Part shown: positions 45,470 to 55,300 of the stretch, piece by piece | Layout of the letters: each line of letters opens with the position of its first letter | Numbering within the stretch: the stretch's first letter is position 1 | Assembly (NCBI RefSeq): GCF_051201685.1 | Contig: NZ_CP179213.1 | Span: forward strand, 1,922,001-1,986,000 | Origin: Luminiphilus sp051201685 | GTDB taxonomy: Bacteria; Pseudomonadota; Gammaproteobacteria; Pseudomonadales; Halieaceae | Direction: 5' to 3' | DNA: 64,000 nucleotides | Position numbers and translations under genes: made by a program | The notes under the pieces: model-generated | What the model was told of the DNA's origin: nothing | What the model saw: the letters and a program-made list of their open reading frames with translations, nothing else | The model's database searches: none

Positions 45470-48400
45470 GTGATTGCCCGAATACTATTCCAAAATCCCC
45501 GTTACCTAACGCTCATCTTACTCATCATTGCAGCGATTGGGACCACTTCCTACTCCAGCCTCGGGCGTCAAGAAGACCCAACGATCACTCCGTTCATCGC
45601 AAAATTAGAAACCTTTTTCCCCGGTGCCAGCCCTGCTCGGGTTGAATCACTGGTAACGAAACCCCTTGAGGATGCTTTGCGAGAGGTCCCCGAGGTGACG
45701 GAAATACAGTCCACATCCGCTGCGGGGATTTCCGTAATCTCTATTGAAACAGACTATCGATTATCTTTGGCGGGCATTGAACGCGTTTGGTCTGAACTAC
45801 GCGATATCGTGGCAGCCGAGGCGGCTAATTTCCCGGTGGGGGTCGAGCCTCCCTTATTTGAAGACGACATCATTACCGCCTACGTTAAGATTATTGCCGT
45901 CTCAGCAAAACCCGGCAGAGACATGCCTGCCTCAGTTTTACGCCGAGAAGCCGAAATTCTTGCAGATGCCATTCGCAGTGTGCCCAAGACAAAACGGGTT
46001 ACCCTATACGGAGCGCCCAAAGAAGAGGTGCTCGTAGAACTTGACGAGACACAGCTTGCTGTTTTGGGAATCAGTGTCAGTGAGGTCAGTGAAGCTTTGC
46101 GCAAGGCCGATGCCAGAACCCCCGCAGGAAGCCTCACGGGCAGTGGCTCTGATATCGCGGTTGAACTCGCCGGGGAATTTACGAGCCTCGAGATTTTAAG
46201 AGAACTACAGATTCGCGCACTCCCAAACGGTCGCGTTGTAAGGCTACAAGATATAGCGACACTATCGCGAACCGAGCAAACACCTGCGTTCAGTTATGCC
46301 CTATCCAACGGTCGAAGGTCTGTTCTGCTGGGCACCGAAATGACCCTGGGCTATCAAGCAGACACCTATGGCACACGTTTTGACAAGTTCTTAGATGACT
46401 ACAGAGCACAAGCTCCAGATGGCCTCAGCATCGAAATTGCCTACGATCAAAGCCAATACACGAAAGCTCGCCTCGCCAGCGTCGCGAGTAACCTACTCGC
46501 GGGTGTTTGTATCGTACTCGCGGTGCTTTTGGTGACATTGGGGTGGCGCGCAGCATTAGTGGTTGCCGTTATTCTCCCTATGTGCACCCTTTTATCGATG
46601 CTTGGTCTTCTCTACTTCAAAGTGCCCATCCACCAAATGTCACTCACGGGGCTCGTCGTCGCATTGGGATTGCTGGTAGACGGCTCTATCGTTATGACGG
46701 ATGAGGTGCGCAAACGATTGATCCTTGGAATGGCGCCGATTGAAGCACTAGGCGCCTCCGTTAGCCGCTTGCGGATTCCGCTCATTGCATCAACCGCGAC
46801 CACAGTTTTGGCCTTTTTGCCGATGGCAATTCTGGAGGGACCGGCTGGCGATTTCTTGGGCTCAATAGCGTTGTCGGTCATCGTTATGCTGCTGGCGTCT
46901 ATGCTGCTTGCGCTCACGGTCACCCCAGTGCTGGCGGCTCGCTTGCTACCCGGTGGATTGCACGAGAGGCAACAATGGTGGCAGGCCGGCATCGAGCTAC
47001 CAAGATTGAGCCCCATTTTTGCCAACCTTTTGGCACAGTCTCTTCGAAACCCGGCTGGTGCCATTGCGCTGGCTTTGTGCCTACCGGTGACGGGGTTTTT
47101 ATGTGTCAGCTCCCTCACCAACCAATTTTTCCCCGGGACCGACCGAGACCAGCTCTACCTGCAAGTCACGCTGGTTGAAAGTGCATCTATCGATGACGCC
47201 TTGAGTCTGGCTAAACAAATCGACCGTGATCTTAGCGATGAACCTCTAATACGACGCGTGGACTGGACGGTTGGTGAAAGTGCCCCCGCTTTTTATTACA
47301 ACATGCGCTCCAATAAAAAAGGGCGCCCCAGTTGGATGGAAGCCCTCATTCTCACAACGGATGAAAACGCCACTGACGCGCTCATTCGGCGCCTGCAGCG
47401 TCAACTAGACCGCGACTACCCGGCGGCTCAAATTATTGTCAGGGGTATTGATCAGGGCCCCCCAGTTGATGCGCCTCTGGAGATCACAGTTTCAGGGCCC
47501 AATGTCGCCACGCTGCAGGCGCTGGGTGAACAGTTTCGACAACGCATGGATGCCCTTCCCGACGTTACCCATACCAAAGTCTCCATGGAGGCTGGGCCGC
47601 CAAAACTCGTTTTTGCGTTGGAAGAAGACAAGCTAAAACAAGTGGGCCTAAGTCGAGTGCAAGTGGCAACCTCCCTTGATGCAGCTTTGCGAGGTCGTTT
47701 GGGCGGCGAACTTCTGGAGGACACCGAGCGCTTGCCGGTTCGCACAAGACTGACTCGCAGAGACTGGTCGGACAGCAACGTGCTGCAAAATCTGCGAATT
47801 CCTATTGCTAGATCTGTCTCGGGCGCTCAATCCGTACCGTTAAGCGCTCTTGGGGCTGCGCACCTCGAGCCAGATGACAGCCCGATCACCAGGGAAAACG
47901 GGCAGCGACTCAACCGAGTACAGGCCTTTTTAGTGAGAGGCGTGCTGCCTGAAGAAGCACTGAAGGTGCTTCGAGCTCAGCTCGCTGTAGAGCCCATTGA
48001 GTTACCCCCCGGCTACAGCTACAGCTTTGGCGGCGACTCAGACGAGCGCGCCGGCGTCATCGAGGATCTCATGGCGCCACTTGGCATTATCATGGCCGCT
48101 TTGGTGGCAACGATCTTACTAACCTTCAACTCATGGAGGTTGTCTGCCATCGCTGTACTGGTCTGCGTTTGCTCATTTGGACTCAGCTTATTTGCGCTAG
48201 CGCTTTTCCGCTATCCCCTTGGTATAACGCCACTCATCGGCGTCATTGGCTCCATTGGGGTTTCCATAAATGCTGCGATCATTATTCTCACAGCCTTGCA
48301 GCAAGATTCTGAAGCGGCAAGCGGAAGCGCAGACGCCGTTGTTCGTGTCGTGCGCGACTCCAGCCGGCATATTGTGTCGACAACCATTACGACCTTTGGC

Positions 48401-48583
48401 GGCTTTCTGCCGCTCATTCTTGAGGGCAGTCGATTCTGGCCTCCCTTTGCCATGGCTATTGCGGGTGGCGTGCTGCTTTCCACGATCATTTCCTTCTTTT
48501 TGGTACCCCCTTTGTTCTATCTCACTGTTCGCGGTCATGCCACACAACAAAACGCCAACACAGCTGCGGCAGCACTGAGATGA
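45470..48583 (+). CDS. RND efflux transporter permease subunit
   Basis: A 1037-residue inner-membrane proton antiporter of the AcrB superfamily. It has N-terminal helix ARILFQNPRYLTLILLIIAAI and QEDPTITP, which is typical of the branch with short FPGASP-type porter domains. Twelve membrane helices lie in two repeats, and TM4 carries GLLVDGSIVMTDEV with the proton-relay Asp. The start is GTG at 45470. The substrate cannot be inferred; this branch often exports amphiphilic drugs, dyes or fatty-acid-like compounds. It overlaps the TetR gene by 4 nt. Confidence 0.95.
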   Translation: MIARILFQNPRYLTLILLIIAAIGTTSYSSLGRQEDPTITPFIAKLETFFPGASPARVESLVTKPLEDALREVPEVTEIQSTSAAGISVISIETDYRLSLAGIERVWSELRDIVAAEAANFPVGVEPPLFEDDIITAYVKIIAVSAKPGRDMPASVLRREAEILADAIRSVPKTKRVTLYGAPKEEVLVELDETQLAVLGISVSEVSEALRKADARTPAGSLTGSGSDIAVELAGEFTSLEILRELQIRALPNGRVVRLQDIATLSRTEQTPAFSYALSNGRRSVLLGTEMTLGYQADTYGTRFDKFLDDYRAQAPDGLSIEIAYDQSQYTKARLASVASNLLAGVCIVLAVLLVTLGWRAALVVAVILPMCTLLSMLGLLYFKVPIHQMSLTGLVVALGLLVDGSIVMTDEVRKRLILGMAPIEALGASVSRLRIPLIASTATTVLAFLPMAILEGPAGDFLGSIALSVIVMLLASMLLALTVTPVLAARLLPGGLHERQQWWQAGIELPRLSPIFANLLAQSLRNPAGAIALALCLPVTGFLCVSSLTNQFFPGTDRDQLYLQVTLVESASIDDALSLAKQIDRDLSDEPLIRRVDWTVGESAPAFYYNMRSNKKGRPSWMEALILTTDENATDALIRRLQRQLDRDYPAAQIIVRGIDQGPPVDAPLEITVSGPNVATLQALGEQFRQRMDALPDVTHTKVSMEAGPPKLVFALEEDKLKQVGLSRVQVATSLDAALRGRLGGELLEDTERLPVRTRLTRRDWSDSNVLQNLRIPIARSVSGAQSVPLSALGAAHLEPDDSPITRENGQRLNRVQAFLVRGVLPEEALKVLRAQLAVEPIELPPGYSYSFGGDSDERAGVIEDLMAPLGIIMAALVATILLTFNSWRLSAIAVLVCVCSFGLSLFALALFRYPLGITPLIGVIGSIGVSINAAIIILTALQQDSEAASGSADAVVRVVRDSSRHIVSTTITTFGGFLPLILEGSRFWPPFAMAIAGGVLLSTIISFFLVPPLFYLTVRGHATQQNANTAAAALR

Positions 48584-49224
48584 AACACCCTAGCAGCGGC
48601 TACCATCATGGACATCTTAGAGACGCAATGATCCTTGCCACGGCGGCTCTCATTGAAGAGCAAGGCTCCCTGTCGTTTAGCATTACTGACGCTGCAAAGA
48701 GAGCTGGGGTAAGCAGCGCCGCACCCTATCGGCATTTTCACGACAAGAACGACCTGCTTGATAACGTTAGGGATCTCGCGTTCATCGGCCTGCATGAAGC
48801 CCTTGAAGAAACGCAAAGGCAGTTTAAGGACACGGCCAACCCCGTCGCCGCAGTGACCGCTATGGGCCTGACATACCTGAACTACGCGCGCGACAAACGT
48901 GCCTTTTTCTCACTAATGTGGGAGGACCATGGACAAATGCAGCCCGAGCGACAAAATCTTGAGCACAAGAGTGTAGGGTTTTCTTTACTGCTAGCCTCAG
49001 TTGAAAATTACCTTGTTGCAGGGCGTCACAAAAGCCTAACGGCGTCTGATCGAAAAACCGCGTTAACTGTGGCCACGCAGCTCTGGGCTCTCGCGCATGG
49101 TGTTGCAACACTTGAGAGCAATCAGCTACTTGATCTTTTCGATGAGTCAGCGCAGGCCGAAGTAATACTTGCGGAAGCCGCCTCCGCTCTTCTCGCCGGA
49201 ATTGACACTACTCGCAAGACATAG
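48580..49224 (+). CDS. TetR/AcrR-family regulator of the efflux operon
   Basis: A 214-residue regulator. The N-terminal helix-turn-helix (YHHGHLRDAMILATAALIEE ... ITDAAKRAGVSSAAPYRHFHDKNDLL) is followed by a WHG-type ligand-binding domain. The H-x-G-x-LR start and the tryptophan-rich C-terminal part (FFSLMWEDHG, TQLWALAHGV) place it in that TetR subgroup. It is translated with the pump (ATGA overlap at 48580-48583), so it is expected to repress its own operon through the two dyads at 44256-44295 and to release on binding a pump substrate. Confidence 0.92.
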   Translation: MKHPSSGYHHGHLRDAMILATAALIEEQGSLSFSITDAAKRAGVSSAAPYRHFHDKNDLLDNVRDLAFIGLHEALEETQRQFKDTANPVAAVTAMGLTYLNYARDKRAFFSLMWEDHGQMQPERQNLEHKSVGFSLLLASVENYLVAGRHKSLTASDRKTALTVATQLWALAHGVATLESNQLLDLFDESAQAEVILAEAASALLAGIDTTRKT

Positions 49225-49330
49225 CTTCTGAGTGCCCCGCACTAAATGACGCTCGGCGCAAAGCTTGAAACCGTGCAGTCAATGACGGCAGTCATGATCT
49301 CAAGTTCTACAAAATGCCCGTATTTGACAC

Positions 49331-49359
49331 TTGGGCAGAGCGGTCAGCAGTGGCATACT
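49331..49359 (+). promoter_or_regulatory. Predicted promoter of tRNA-Arg
   Basis: TTGGGC (49331-49336), a 17-bp spacer and CATACT (49354-49359), followed by the GC-rich discriminator TCGGCCCC. This suits a stringently regulated stable RNA. The tRNA 5' end is about 4 nt after the predicted start. Confidence 0.55.
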
Positions 49360-49369
49360 TCGGCCCCAT

Positions 49370-49446
49370 CCGCTCGTAGCACAACCGGATAGTGCAACGG
49401 CCTTCTAAGCCGTAGGTTGCAGGTTCGAATCCTGCCGGGCGGGCCA
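49370..49446 (+). tRNA. tRNA-Arg (UCU)
   Basis: Acceptor CCGCTCG pairs with CGGGCGG (one G-T), D stem GCAC/GTGC, and anticodon stem ACGGC/GCCGT with loop CTTCTAA, anticodon TCT. The T arm is GCAGGTTCGAATCCTGC, and the discriminator G is followed by an encoded CCA at 49444-49446. This tRNA reads AGA/AGG. No repeat of its 3' end was noticed nearby, so there is no sign of use as an integration site. Confidence 0.93.
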
Positions 49447-49600
49447 AATCGGCACAATATCGACAAAGTGCAAGTGCTAGTGGTATCGAGATTCCCACGC
49501 CCTGCCGTGCTCTTCTAACTCAGCACTATCTGGACCGATCCGGATTCCCCAAACACTCTCACCGCTTTAGCCGCGAGAGGTTCATTGCCCATACCGAGAT

Positions 49601-49629
49601 AAAAAAAAACCCTCTGCGTTCGCAGAGGG
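49601..49629 (-). terminator. Rho-independent terminator of the beta-helix gene
   Basis: On the minus strand: stem CCCTCTGC, loop GAAC, stem GCAGAGGG, followed directly by nine T. It lies about 30 nt after the stop of the gene at 49658-51112. It is the clearest intrinsic terminator in the window. Confidence 0.92.
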
Positions 49630-49657
49630 CTTATTTACCCATCCGAGCCCTTGAGGA

Positions 49658-51112
49658 CTACTGCCCCAGCTTGCGTAAGGACACATCCCGGCCGTTTATT
49701 GCTTCGAGCTGGGCACCAAACATCGCTTTAGGTCCAACGACGATAGAAGCGCCACCGAACGACCTACTGGCCGACGTGGAATCCCCCAACACGTCGTTAC
49801 TGCCGGCATCATCCACCACCGGGGAGTTTTGACTGCGACCCACGACATTGTCTTCAGTATTGCTGTCCAGAGTGATGTCAGTCGGAGCCGTAGATGAAGA
49901 GAACGTGTTTGAGACAATCGCCCAGCCAGCGACTGCCGATCCTAACTGACCCAAGTCCGTGTCCCCACTTGCCAACGAGATCCACGTCGCCGCGTTACCT
50001 TTGAAAGAGTTGCCGCTGATAAGCCCGTCAGAGGTATCCAAGACGGCCACACCAGCACCCGAGGTGCTGTTGTCGCTGCCGTTGAAGGTATTACCAGACA
50101 AGACCACCTCATGGGTTAAGCTCTTGCCTGCCTTGCCGGTTAGGAAACCGTATCCCTCAGCGTGAACGCCTCCATCCCGAAAGGTATTTTTGCTAATTGA
50201 GGTCTTATTTGAGCTTGGTGACGCACTAGTACTAGCAATATAAATACCAGTGGTGCCGAAAAGGTCAGCGAGCCCCCCGGAATACTCCACATCATTGAAC
50301 GCGATTTCATTGCGAAAGATGTTGGTATTCTGGTTTGCGTCAACAATAGAAATTGGTATGCCCAAGCGCTCAAAAGCCGCTCCTGCGCCCGATTTACTGT
50401 TCGACGTTATATCAACCTGCCCGCCATCTGATACCGAGGCAAAGATACCCATGTCCAAGTCTCGAATTTCACATCGATTTACCCGCAGTCCGCCCAGCGC
50501 CTTACTGGACGTAGGCAGTGCCTCACTTGTGTCTGCAGGGAAGCACTCAGGAGCTGCATCAATTGTGACGCCCGTCGTAAAGTCTATCGAAGAGGCACCG
50601 CCTCCCTCGATGAACACTCGCTCTACAAAGCCCGTTACTACCCGTTGCGAGCACTTTGAGGGGTTCGTGTAGAATCCAATGACCGAGGCGTTACCGCCTG
50701 CAGTGCTGCATGGCTCATCGATTTTCAGTGTCATACGCGTGACCTTAGGACTCCCTCGATTAAAGCGCAGCGCCGCACGTTGCCCCTCGCAATCTAAAGC
50801 GCCGTTAGTGACCGTAACCTCTGTGGTAGCAATGGAGTTTCCTCTAAAGTCCCCTACAAAATCGGCGACTTCGACACCAGATATTGCGTACTTTTTAGAC
50901 GTCAAATACACTTCTCTATAACCGCCCTCGACAGCCGCGTTCAGAGCGCATTGTATGTTTTCAGTGTCATCACCTGAGGAGCTAGCGGCAACCTCAACCA
51001 CCCCCCCATCTAACTCTACCTCAGCATTACAGCCCAGATCCTGAGCGAACGACGTGTTAGAAAAAACAGCCAAAAATCCAATCAAAACACACAAATTAAT
51101 TTTTTGATTCAT
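49658..51112 (-). CDS. Secreted right-handed parallel beta-helix repeat protein
   Basis: A 484-residue protein. The signal peptide is NQKINLCVLIGFLAVFSNTSFA and the mature part starts near QDLGCNAEV. The rest is a succession of short strands with Asn, Gly, Ser and Val at turns (SGNTFNGSDNS, GLISGNSFKGN, ISKNTFRDGG, NIFRNEIAFND), typical of parallel beta-helix (PbH1) repeats as in pectate-lyase-like proteins. No lyase active site is evident. It is probably a surface or secreted carbohydrate-binding protein, but the function is unknown. ATG at 51112 is preferred; a longer frame from 51232 hides the signal peptide. It stands alone with its own terminator and a structured leader. Confidence 0.85.
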   Translation of the reverse strand: MNQKINLCVLIGFLAVFSNTSFAQDLGCNAEVELDGGVVEVAASSSGDDTENIQCALNAAVEGGYREVYLTSKKYAISGVEVADFVGDFRGNSIATTEVTVTNGALDCEGQRAALRFNRGSPKVTRMTLKIDEPCSTAGGNASVIGFYTNPSKCSQRVVTGFVERVFIEGGGASSIDFTTGVTIDAAPECFPADTSEALPTSSKALGGLRVNRCEIRDLDMGIFASVSDGGQVDITSNSKSGAGAAFERLGIPISIVDANQNTNIFRNEIAFNDVEYSGGLADLFGTTGIYIASTSASPSSNKTSISKNTFRDGGVHAEGYGFLTGKAGKSLTHEVVLSGNTFNGSDNSTSGAGVAVLDTSDGLISGNSFKGNAATWISLASGDTDLGQLGSAVAGWAIVSNTFSSSTAPTDITLDSNTEDNVVGRSQNSPVVDDAGSNDVLGDSTSASRSFGGASIVVGPKAMFGAQLEAINGRDVSLRKLGQ

Positions 51113-51144
51113 TGCTACTATGTCTCTCTTTGTCTTTTGTGAAT

Positions 51145-51169
51145 TAAAACCAGCCATTCGCTCTGGCTG
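51145..51169 (-). terminator. Possible attenuator hairpin in the beta-helix gene leader
   Basis: On the minus strand: CAGCCA, a 7-nt loop, TGGCTG, then GTTTTAATT. The 6-bp stem plus T-rich tail is terminator-like but lies about 35 nt upstream of the ATG at 51112, inside the leader. It could be a leaky terminator, an attenuator or chance. Confidence 0.35.
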
Positions 51170-51232
51170 CCAGGCGCGGGGGCTACTGGCAATAAGTGCC
51201 CGCAAGCATACCCGCCCCATCAAGAAAGGCAA

Positions 51233-51740
51233 ACACCTTGGCCTTCATCCTCGGGAATAGAATGTGGTGTACGTCCCATGTGTAAAAAAGATAGCTGTTT
51301 TCTGAATCAACTCCAAACCACTTTTCACTAAATGACTGTGACACTGTGGGCACTCATGACGTAGCTGCTCTGGAACCGCTGCGGCTACGCCAGCGTGCTG
51401 TAAATAATCGGGCACGGAAATAGTTGCACTGTGCTGGACCTACGACAATACAACAAGGCAGCTGCCGCAATAAAAGTTGCAAATCAGGATTGACTTTGCA
51501 AAAGAAGGCGCCTAAAGTGTTCGCAAGTCAGGAAGACCGGCTTTTAGAGGGTGCGAGTCACGGACGACTCACCAAGAAGGAACATTGTTCCCGCCCGACA
51601 GAGCCCACCGGGGCAAGGATCGCCCCAATTACCCCCCCATTGTTTATTTCCCGCATGGTCAAGTCGCACAGCATCTTGATTTCCCGCCTCAGTGAAAGGC
51701 GCACTAGTGCTGCTAGTCAACGCCGCCACAACGCATCGCA
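51233..51740. other. Intergenic region without a recognised gene
   Basis: About 500 bp lie between the beta-helix gene and the lrp-like gene, both on the minus strand. Short open frames here (for example 51424-51753 on plus) have no ribosome site, unusual composition and no recognisable homology. Two dyads stand out: GGAACATTGTTCC (51579-51591, perfect) and GAGTC...GACTC just before it. The region could hold a promoter, a small RNA or a decayed gene; nothing can be assigned. Confidence 0.5.
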
Positions 51741-52232
51741 TTATTCGAGCTGAGACTCCTTTAGCTGCGTGTAGATGGGCAGAGCCGTTGTATTTTTAAT
51801 CTCCGTGACCGCCATATGAGAGTGTAATTCTCGTATCGTTTCCATAGTGTTTAGTGTGTTGCGTACGAAATCCTCGTAGTGCCTGACGTCCCGGGTCACT
51901 ATTTTCAGCACATAATCCCAAATTCCCGTCATGGTGTAGCACTCCAAAACCTCTGGGTGATGAACAATGTCAGCCTCAAAGGCGAGCAGGTTTGTCCGCC
52001 CTGCCTGTGTAAGGTTGACTGTTGCAAATACCACCACCTCCATCCCCAAACGCTGCCGATCCAAAAGCGCCACCTGTCCCCGAATAACTCCCGAGTCCTG
52101 TAGACGGTTTACCCTGCGCCAACATGGCGACTGGGACATATGAACCTGCTCCGCAAGATCGGCAGTACTGATGGTGGCGTCAGATTGAAGCACCCCTAAA
52201 ATTTGGCGGTCAACCTTCGTTAGTTTCTGCAT
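51741..52232 (-). CDS. Lrp/AsnC-family transcriptional regulator
   Basis: A 163-residue regulator with an N-terminal helix-turn-helix (LTKVDRQILGVLQSDATIS, LAEQVHMSQSPCWRRVNRL) and a C-terminal ligand-sensing domain (VVVFATVNL, HPEVLECYTMTGIWDYVLKI). It resembles Lrp-type activators of amino acid catabolism such as BkdR. ATG at 52232 gives the usual length; upstream codons in an AT-rich region are probably not translated. It is divergent from the IorAB-dehydrogenase operon, whose control by this protein, with an amino acid as effector, is the obvious hypothesis. Confidence 0.93.
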   Translation of the reverse strand: MQKLTKVDRQILGVLQSDATISTADLAEQVHMSQSPCWRRVNRLQDSGVIRGQVALLDRQRLGMEVVVFATVNLTQAGRTNLLAFEADIVHHPEVLECYTMTGIWDYVLKIVTRDVRHYEDFVRNTLNTMETIRELHSHMAVTEIKNTTALPIYTQLKESQLE

Positions 52233-52362
52233 ATTTTTTCCATATTTTTTAATTATTGAGTAATTTTTATCCAATATTAGCCGATATACCCTGATTTTAA
52301 GATAAAGAATTCAGTAACTTTTGAGAGAATTTGCCGGTCAATATTGTCATTAGGCCCACACC
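52233..52362. promoter_or_regulatory. AT-rich divergent regulatory region
   Basis: This 130-bp region between the Lrp-type gene and iorAB contains a marked AT block (about 52230-52310) with T runs and TTATTGAGTAA, unlike the GC-richer surroundings. Lrp proteins bind degenerate AT-rich sites and bend DNA, so the composition fits. No single consensus site or promoter can be fixed by eye. Confidence 0.45.
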
Positions 52363-55300
52363 ATGAGCTCTTCAAATGCACTGCCAAAACGGCAGGTCCG
52401 GCTGGACGACAAATATACCGTTCAGAAAGGCCGAGCCTATATGACGGGTATCGAAGCGCTAGTACGCCTACCCATGCTGCAGCAGCAGCGTGACCGCCTG
52501 CGAGCACTGAATACCGCAGGCTTCATATCGGGCTACCGGGGCTCGCCATTGGGGGGCATCGATCAAGCCCTATGGCAAGCCCAAGATTTATTAAAAAATC
52601 AGAATATTCACTTTCAGCCCGGCATCAATGAAGAGCTCGCGGCGACAGCTGTGTGGGGTAGCCAACAAAACCAATTGTTCCACGGCTCAAAATTTGATGG
52701 CGTTTTCGGACTTTGGTATGCCAAGGGTCCTGGCGTCGACCGCTCAATGGACGTCATTAAACACGCAAATGCATTTGGCACTGCCCCAAGAGGTGGCGTG
52801 CTCGCTGTTGCTGGAGATGATCACGCCTGCAAGTCCTCCACCTTACCCAACCAATCTGAGCATATGTTCATCGGCGCCTCGGTTCCCGTATTAGCCCCAG
52901 CTAATGTTCAGGAGGTTCTCGACCTCGGGCTATTTGGCTGGGAACTCTCGCGCTTCTCCGGATGCTGGGTGGCGTTAAAAGCCATTACTGAAAACATGGA
53001 CTCAGCGATTTCTGCCGACATTAACGCGAATCGAATTTCCATCCAAATTCCAGAAGGCTTTGAATTACCCGAGGGGGGCGTTAGCGCACGCTGGCCGGAC
53101 AAACCTCTTGACCAAGAGCGACGTCTCAACAAATACAAAATTTATGCCGCTCGAGAATTTGCCCGGGTAAACAACCTCAATCCCATCGTGATAGATAGCC
53201 CAAAGCCACGGCTGGGAATTATTACCTCAGGGAAGGCCTATCTTGATGTGCTCCAGGCCCTAGAGGATATGGGTATTGACGACAGCGCAGCAGCAGAAAT
53301 CGGCATTCGCGTCTATAAAGTCGGCATGCCCTGGCCTCTCGAGCCACAGCAAACGCATCGCTTTGCAGAGGGGCTGGAAGAAATTCTCGTCGTTGAAGAA
53401 AAGCGCTCAATCATTGAGGACCAGCTAACGTCGCAGCTTTACAACTATCCCGTGGGTTCACGCCCCAGAGTCGTTGGGGAGTTCGACGAGCACGGGATTG
53501 ATCTGCTGCCGAATCTGGGAGAACTCACCCCCGCCATGGTTGCGCAGGCAATTGCCGGACGGCTACGCCGATTTTTTAGCAGCCCCACGCTTGAAGAGCG
53601 CATTCGGTGGATTGAAGAGAAAGAAAAATCGTTAGCCGTACCCGCCGACACGATTGAGCGCACACCGCACTTCTGCTCTGGCTGCCCCCACAACACGTCA
53701 ACCCAAGTCCCCGAGGGAAGTCGTGCTTTAGGGGGTATTGGGTGTCATTACATGGCCACCTGGATGCCTGACCGTGAAACCCACACCTTTACTCAAATGG
53801 GTGGCGAAGGCGCAACATGGATAGGCCAAGCCCCTTTTACCGACACCGAGCACGTGTTCCAAAACCTAGGCGATGGCACCTACTTCCATTCTGGAGTCCT
53901 AGCTATCCGTGCTGCGGTCGCAGCGGGGGTAAACATCACCTATAAAATCTTATACAACGAGGCCGTGGCAATGACCGGCGGCCAGCCCATTGATGGGACT
54001 TTGAGTGTTAGCGACCTGATACACCAATTACGCGGCGAAGGGGTGCGGAGAATCGCGCTAGTTTCTGATCAACCCGAAGCGTTCCAAGGCCAATTTTCAG
54101 AAATACCCGGGTTTAGCCTGCACCCCCGAGAAAACTTCGAAGCGCTTCAACTCGAGCTGCGAGACTATACAGGCACCTCTGTCATTGTTTACCAGCAGCT
54201 CTGCGCCACTGAGAAACGGCGGCGACGCAAAAAAGGAAAGCTAACCAGTGCCCCTCGTCGCGTTGTTATCAACGATGCTGTTTGTGAAGGCTGCGGCGAC
54301 TGCGGCGCCGAATCGAACTGTCTATCAGTTACACCAAAAGACACTTTACTGGGTAGAAAGCGACAGATTGATCAGAATGCGTGCAATTCCGATCTCTCCT
54401 GCCTGAAGGGCTTCTGCCCCAGCTTCGTATCGGTTGTCGGCGGCGAGCTTCAGCGCCCTATCACCGACGAGCAAGCTGTGACCCTGCTCCCCTCTCTGCC
54501 CGAGCCCGACCTCCCAGACCTGACGGCGCCTTGGAACATCGTGGTGGCCGGTGTTGGTGGCACCGGAGTACTCACCATATCTTCGCTTCTAGCGATGGCG
54601 GCACACATAGAAGGGAAAGGTTGCGCCACCATGAATCAAACCGGGTTGGCACAAAAATTTGGCGCCGTCACCAGCCACGTGCGAATCGCGTGCGAGCAAG
54701 AGCAGATAAAAGCTGTAAGGATCCCGGCAGGTGAAGCAGATTTACTCATTGGTTGCGATTTAGTGGTTACCGCAGGTTATGAGTGCTTGGCTAAGGCTGC
54801 CGACGGTCGTACCCATGCTCTGGTTAATGTTGCTGAACAGGCAACTGCTGCTTTTCTTCTTGATCCCGATGCCTCATTCCCAACGCAAGGAATGAAAAAC
54901 AAAATATCTCGAGAGGTTGGCCCAGAGCTTGCCTTTGTAAATGCCACTCAGGTTGCATTAGAACTGCTGGGCGACACTATTGGAGCCAACCTTTTTCTGA
55001 TGGGCTGCGCTTGGCAGAAAGGCTGGATTCCCGTCTCAAGAGCAGCGTTGATTCAAGCTATTGAAATCAATAACGTCGCCCCGAACTTCAACAAGGAGGC
55101 CTTTGAGCTAGGGCGCCACTATGCCCACTCCCCCGCGTCAGTCATGCAGCGGTTTTTGCCCAACTCGACCGCGGAGCTAGAGTCAGAAAAATTCACACTC
55201 GACAGTCTGGTTGAGGACCGTGTCGCACGCTTGACTGATTATCAGAACACGGCTTACGCGCAGCAATACCGAGACCACATCGCCTCCCTTCGCGCCCGGG

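Noticed and set aside
49370..51740. Possible integrated element at tRNA-Arg
   Set aside because: No integrase, no repeat of the tRNA 3' end and no mobility gene was seen; the orphan gene alone is not enough.
51424..51753. 109-codon open frame on the plus strand
   Set aside because: No ribosome-binding site, atypical composition, overlaps the end of the Lrp-type gene, and no recognisable family.
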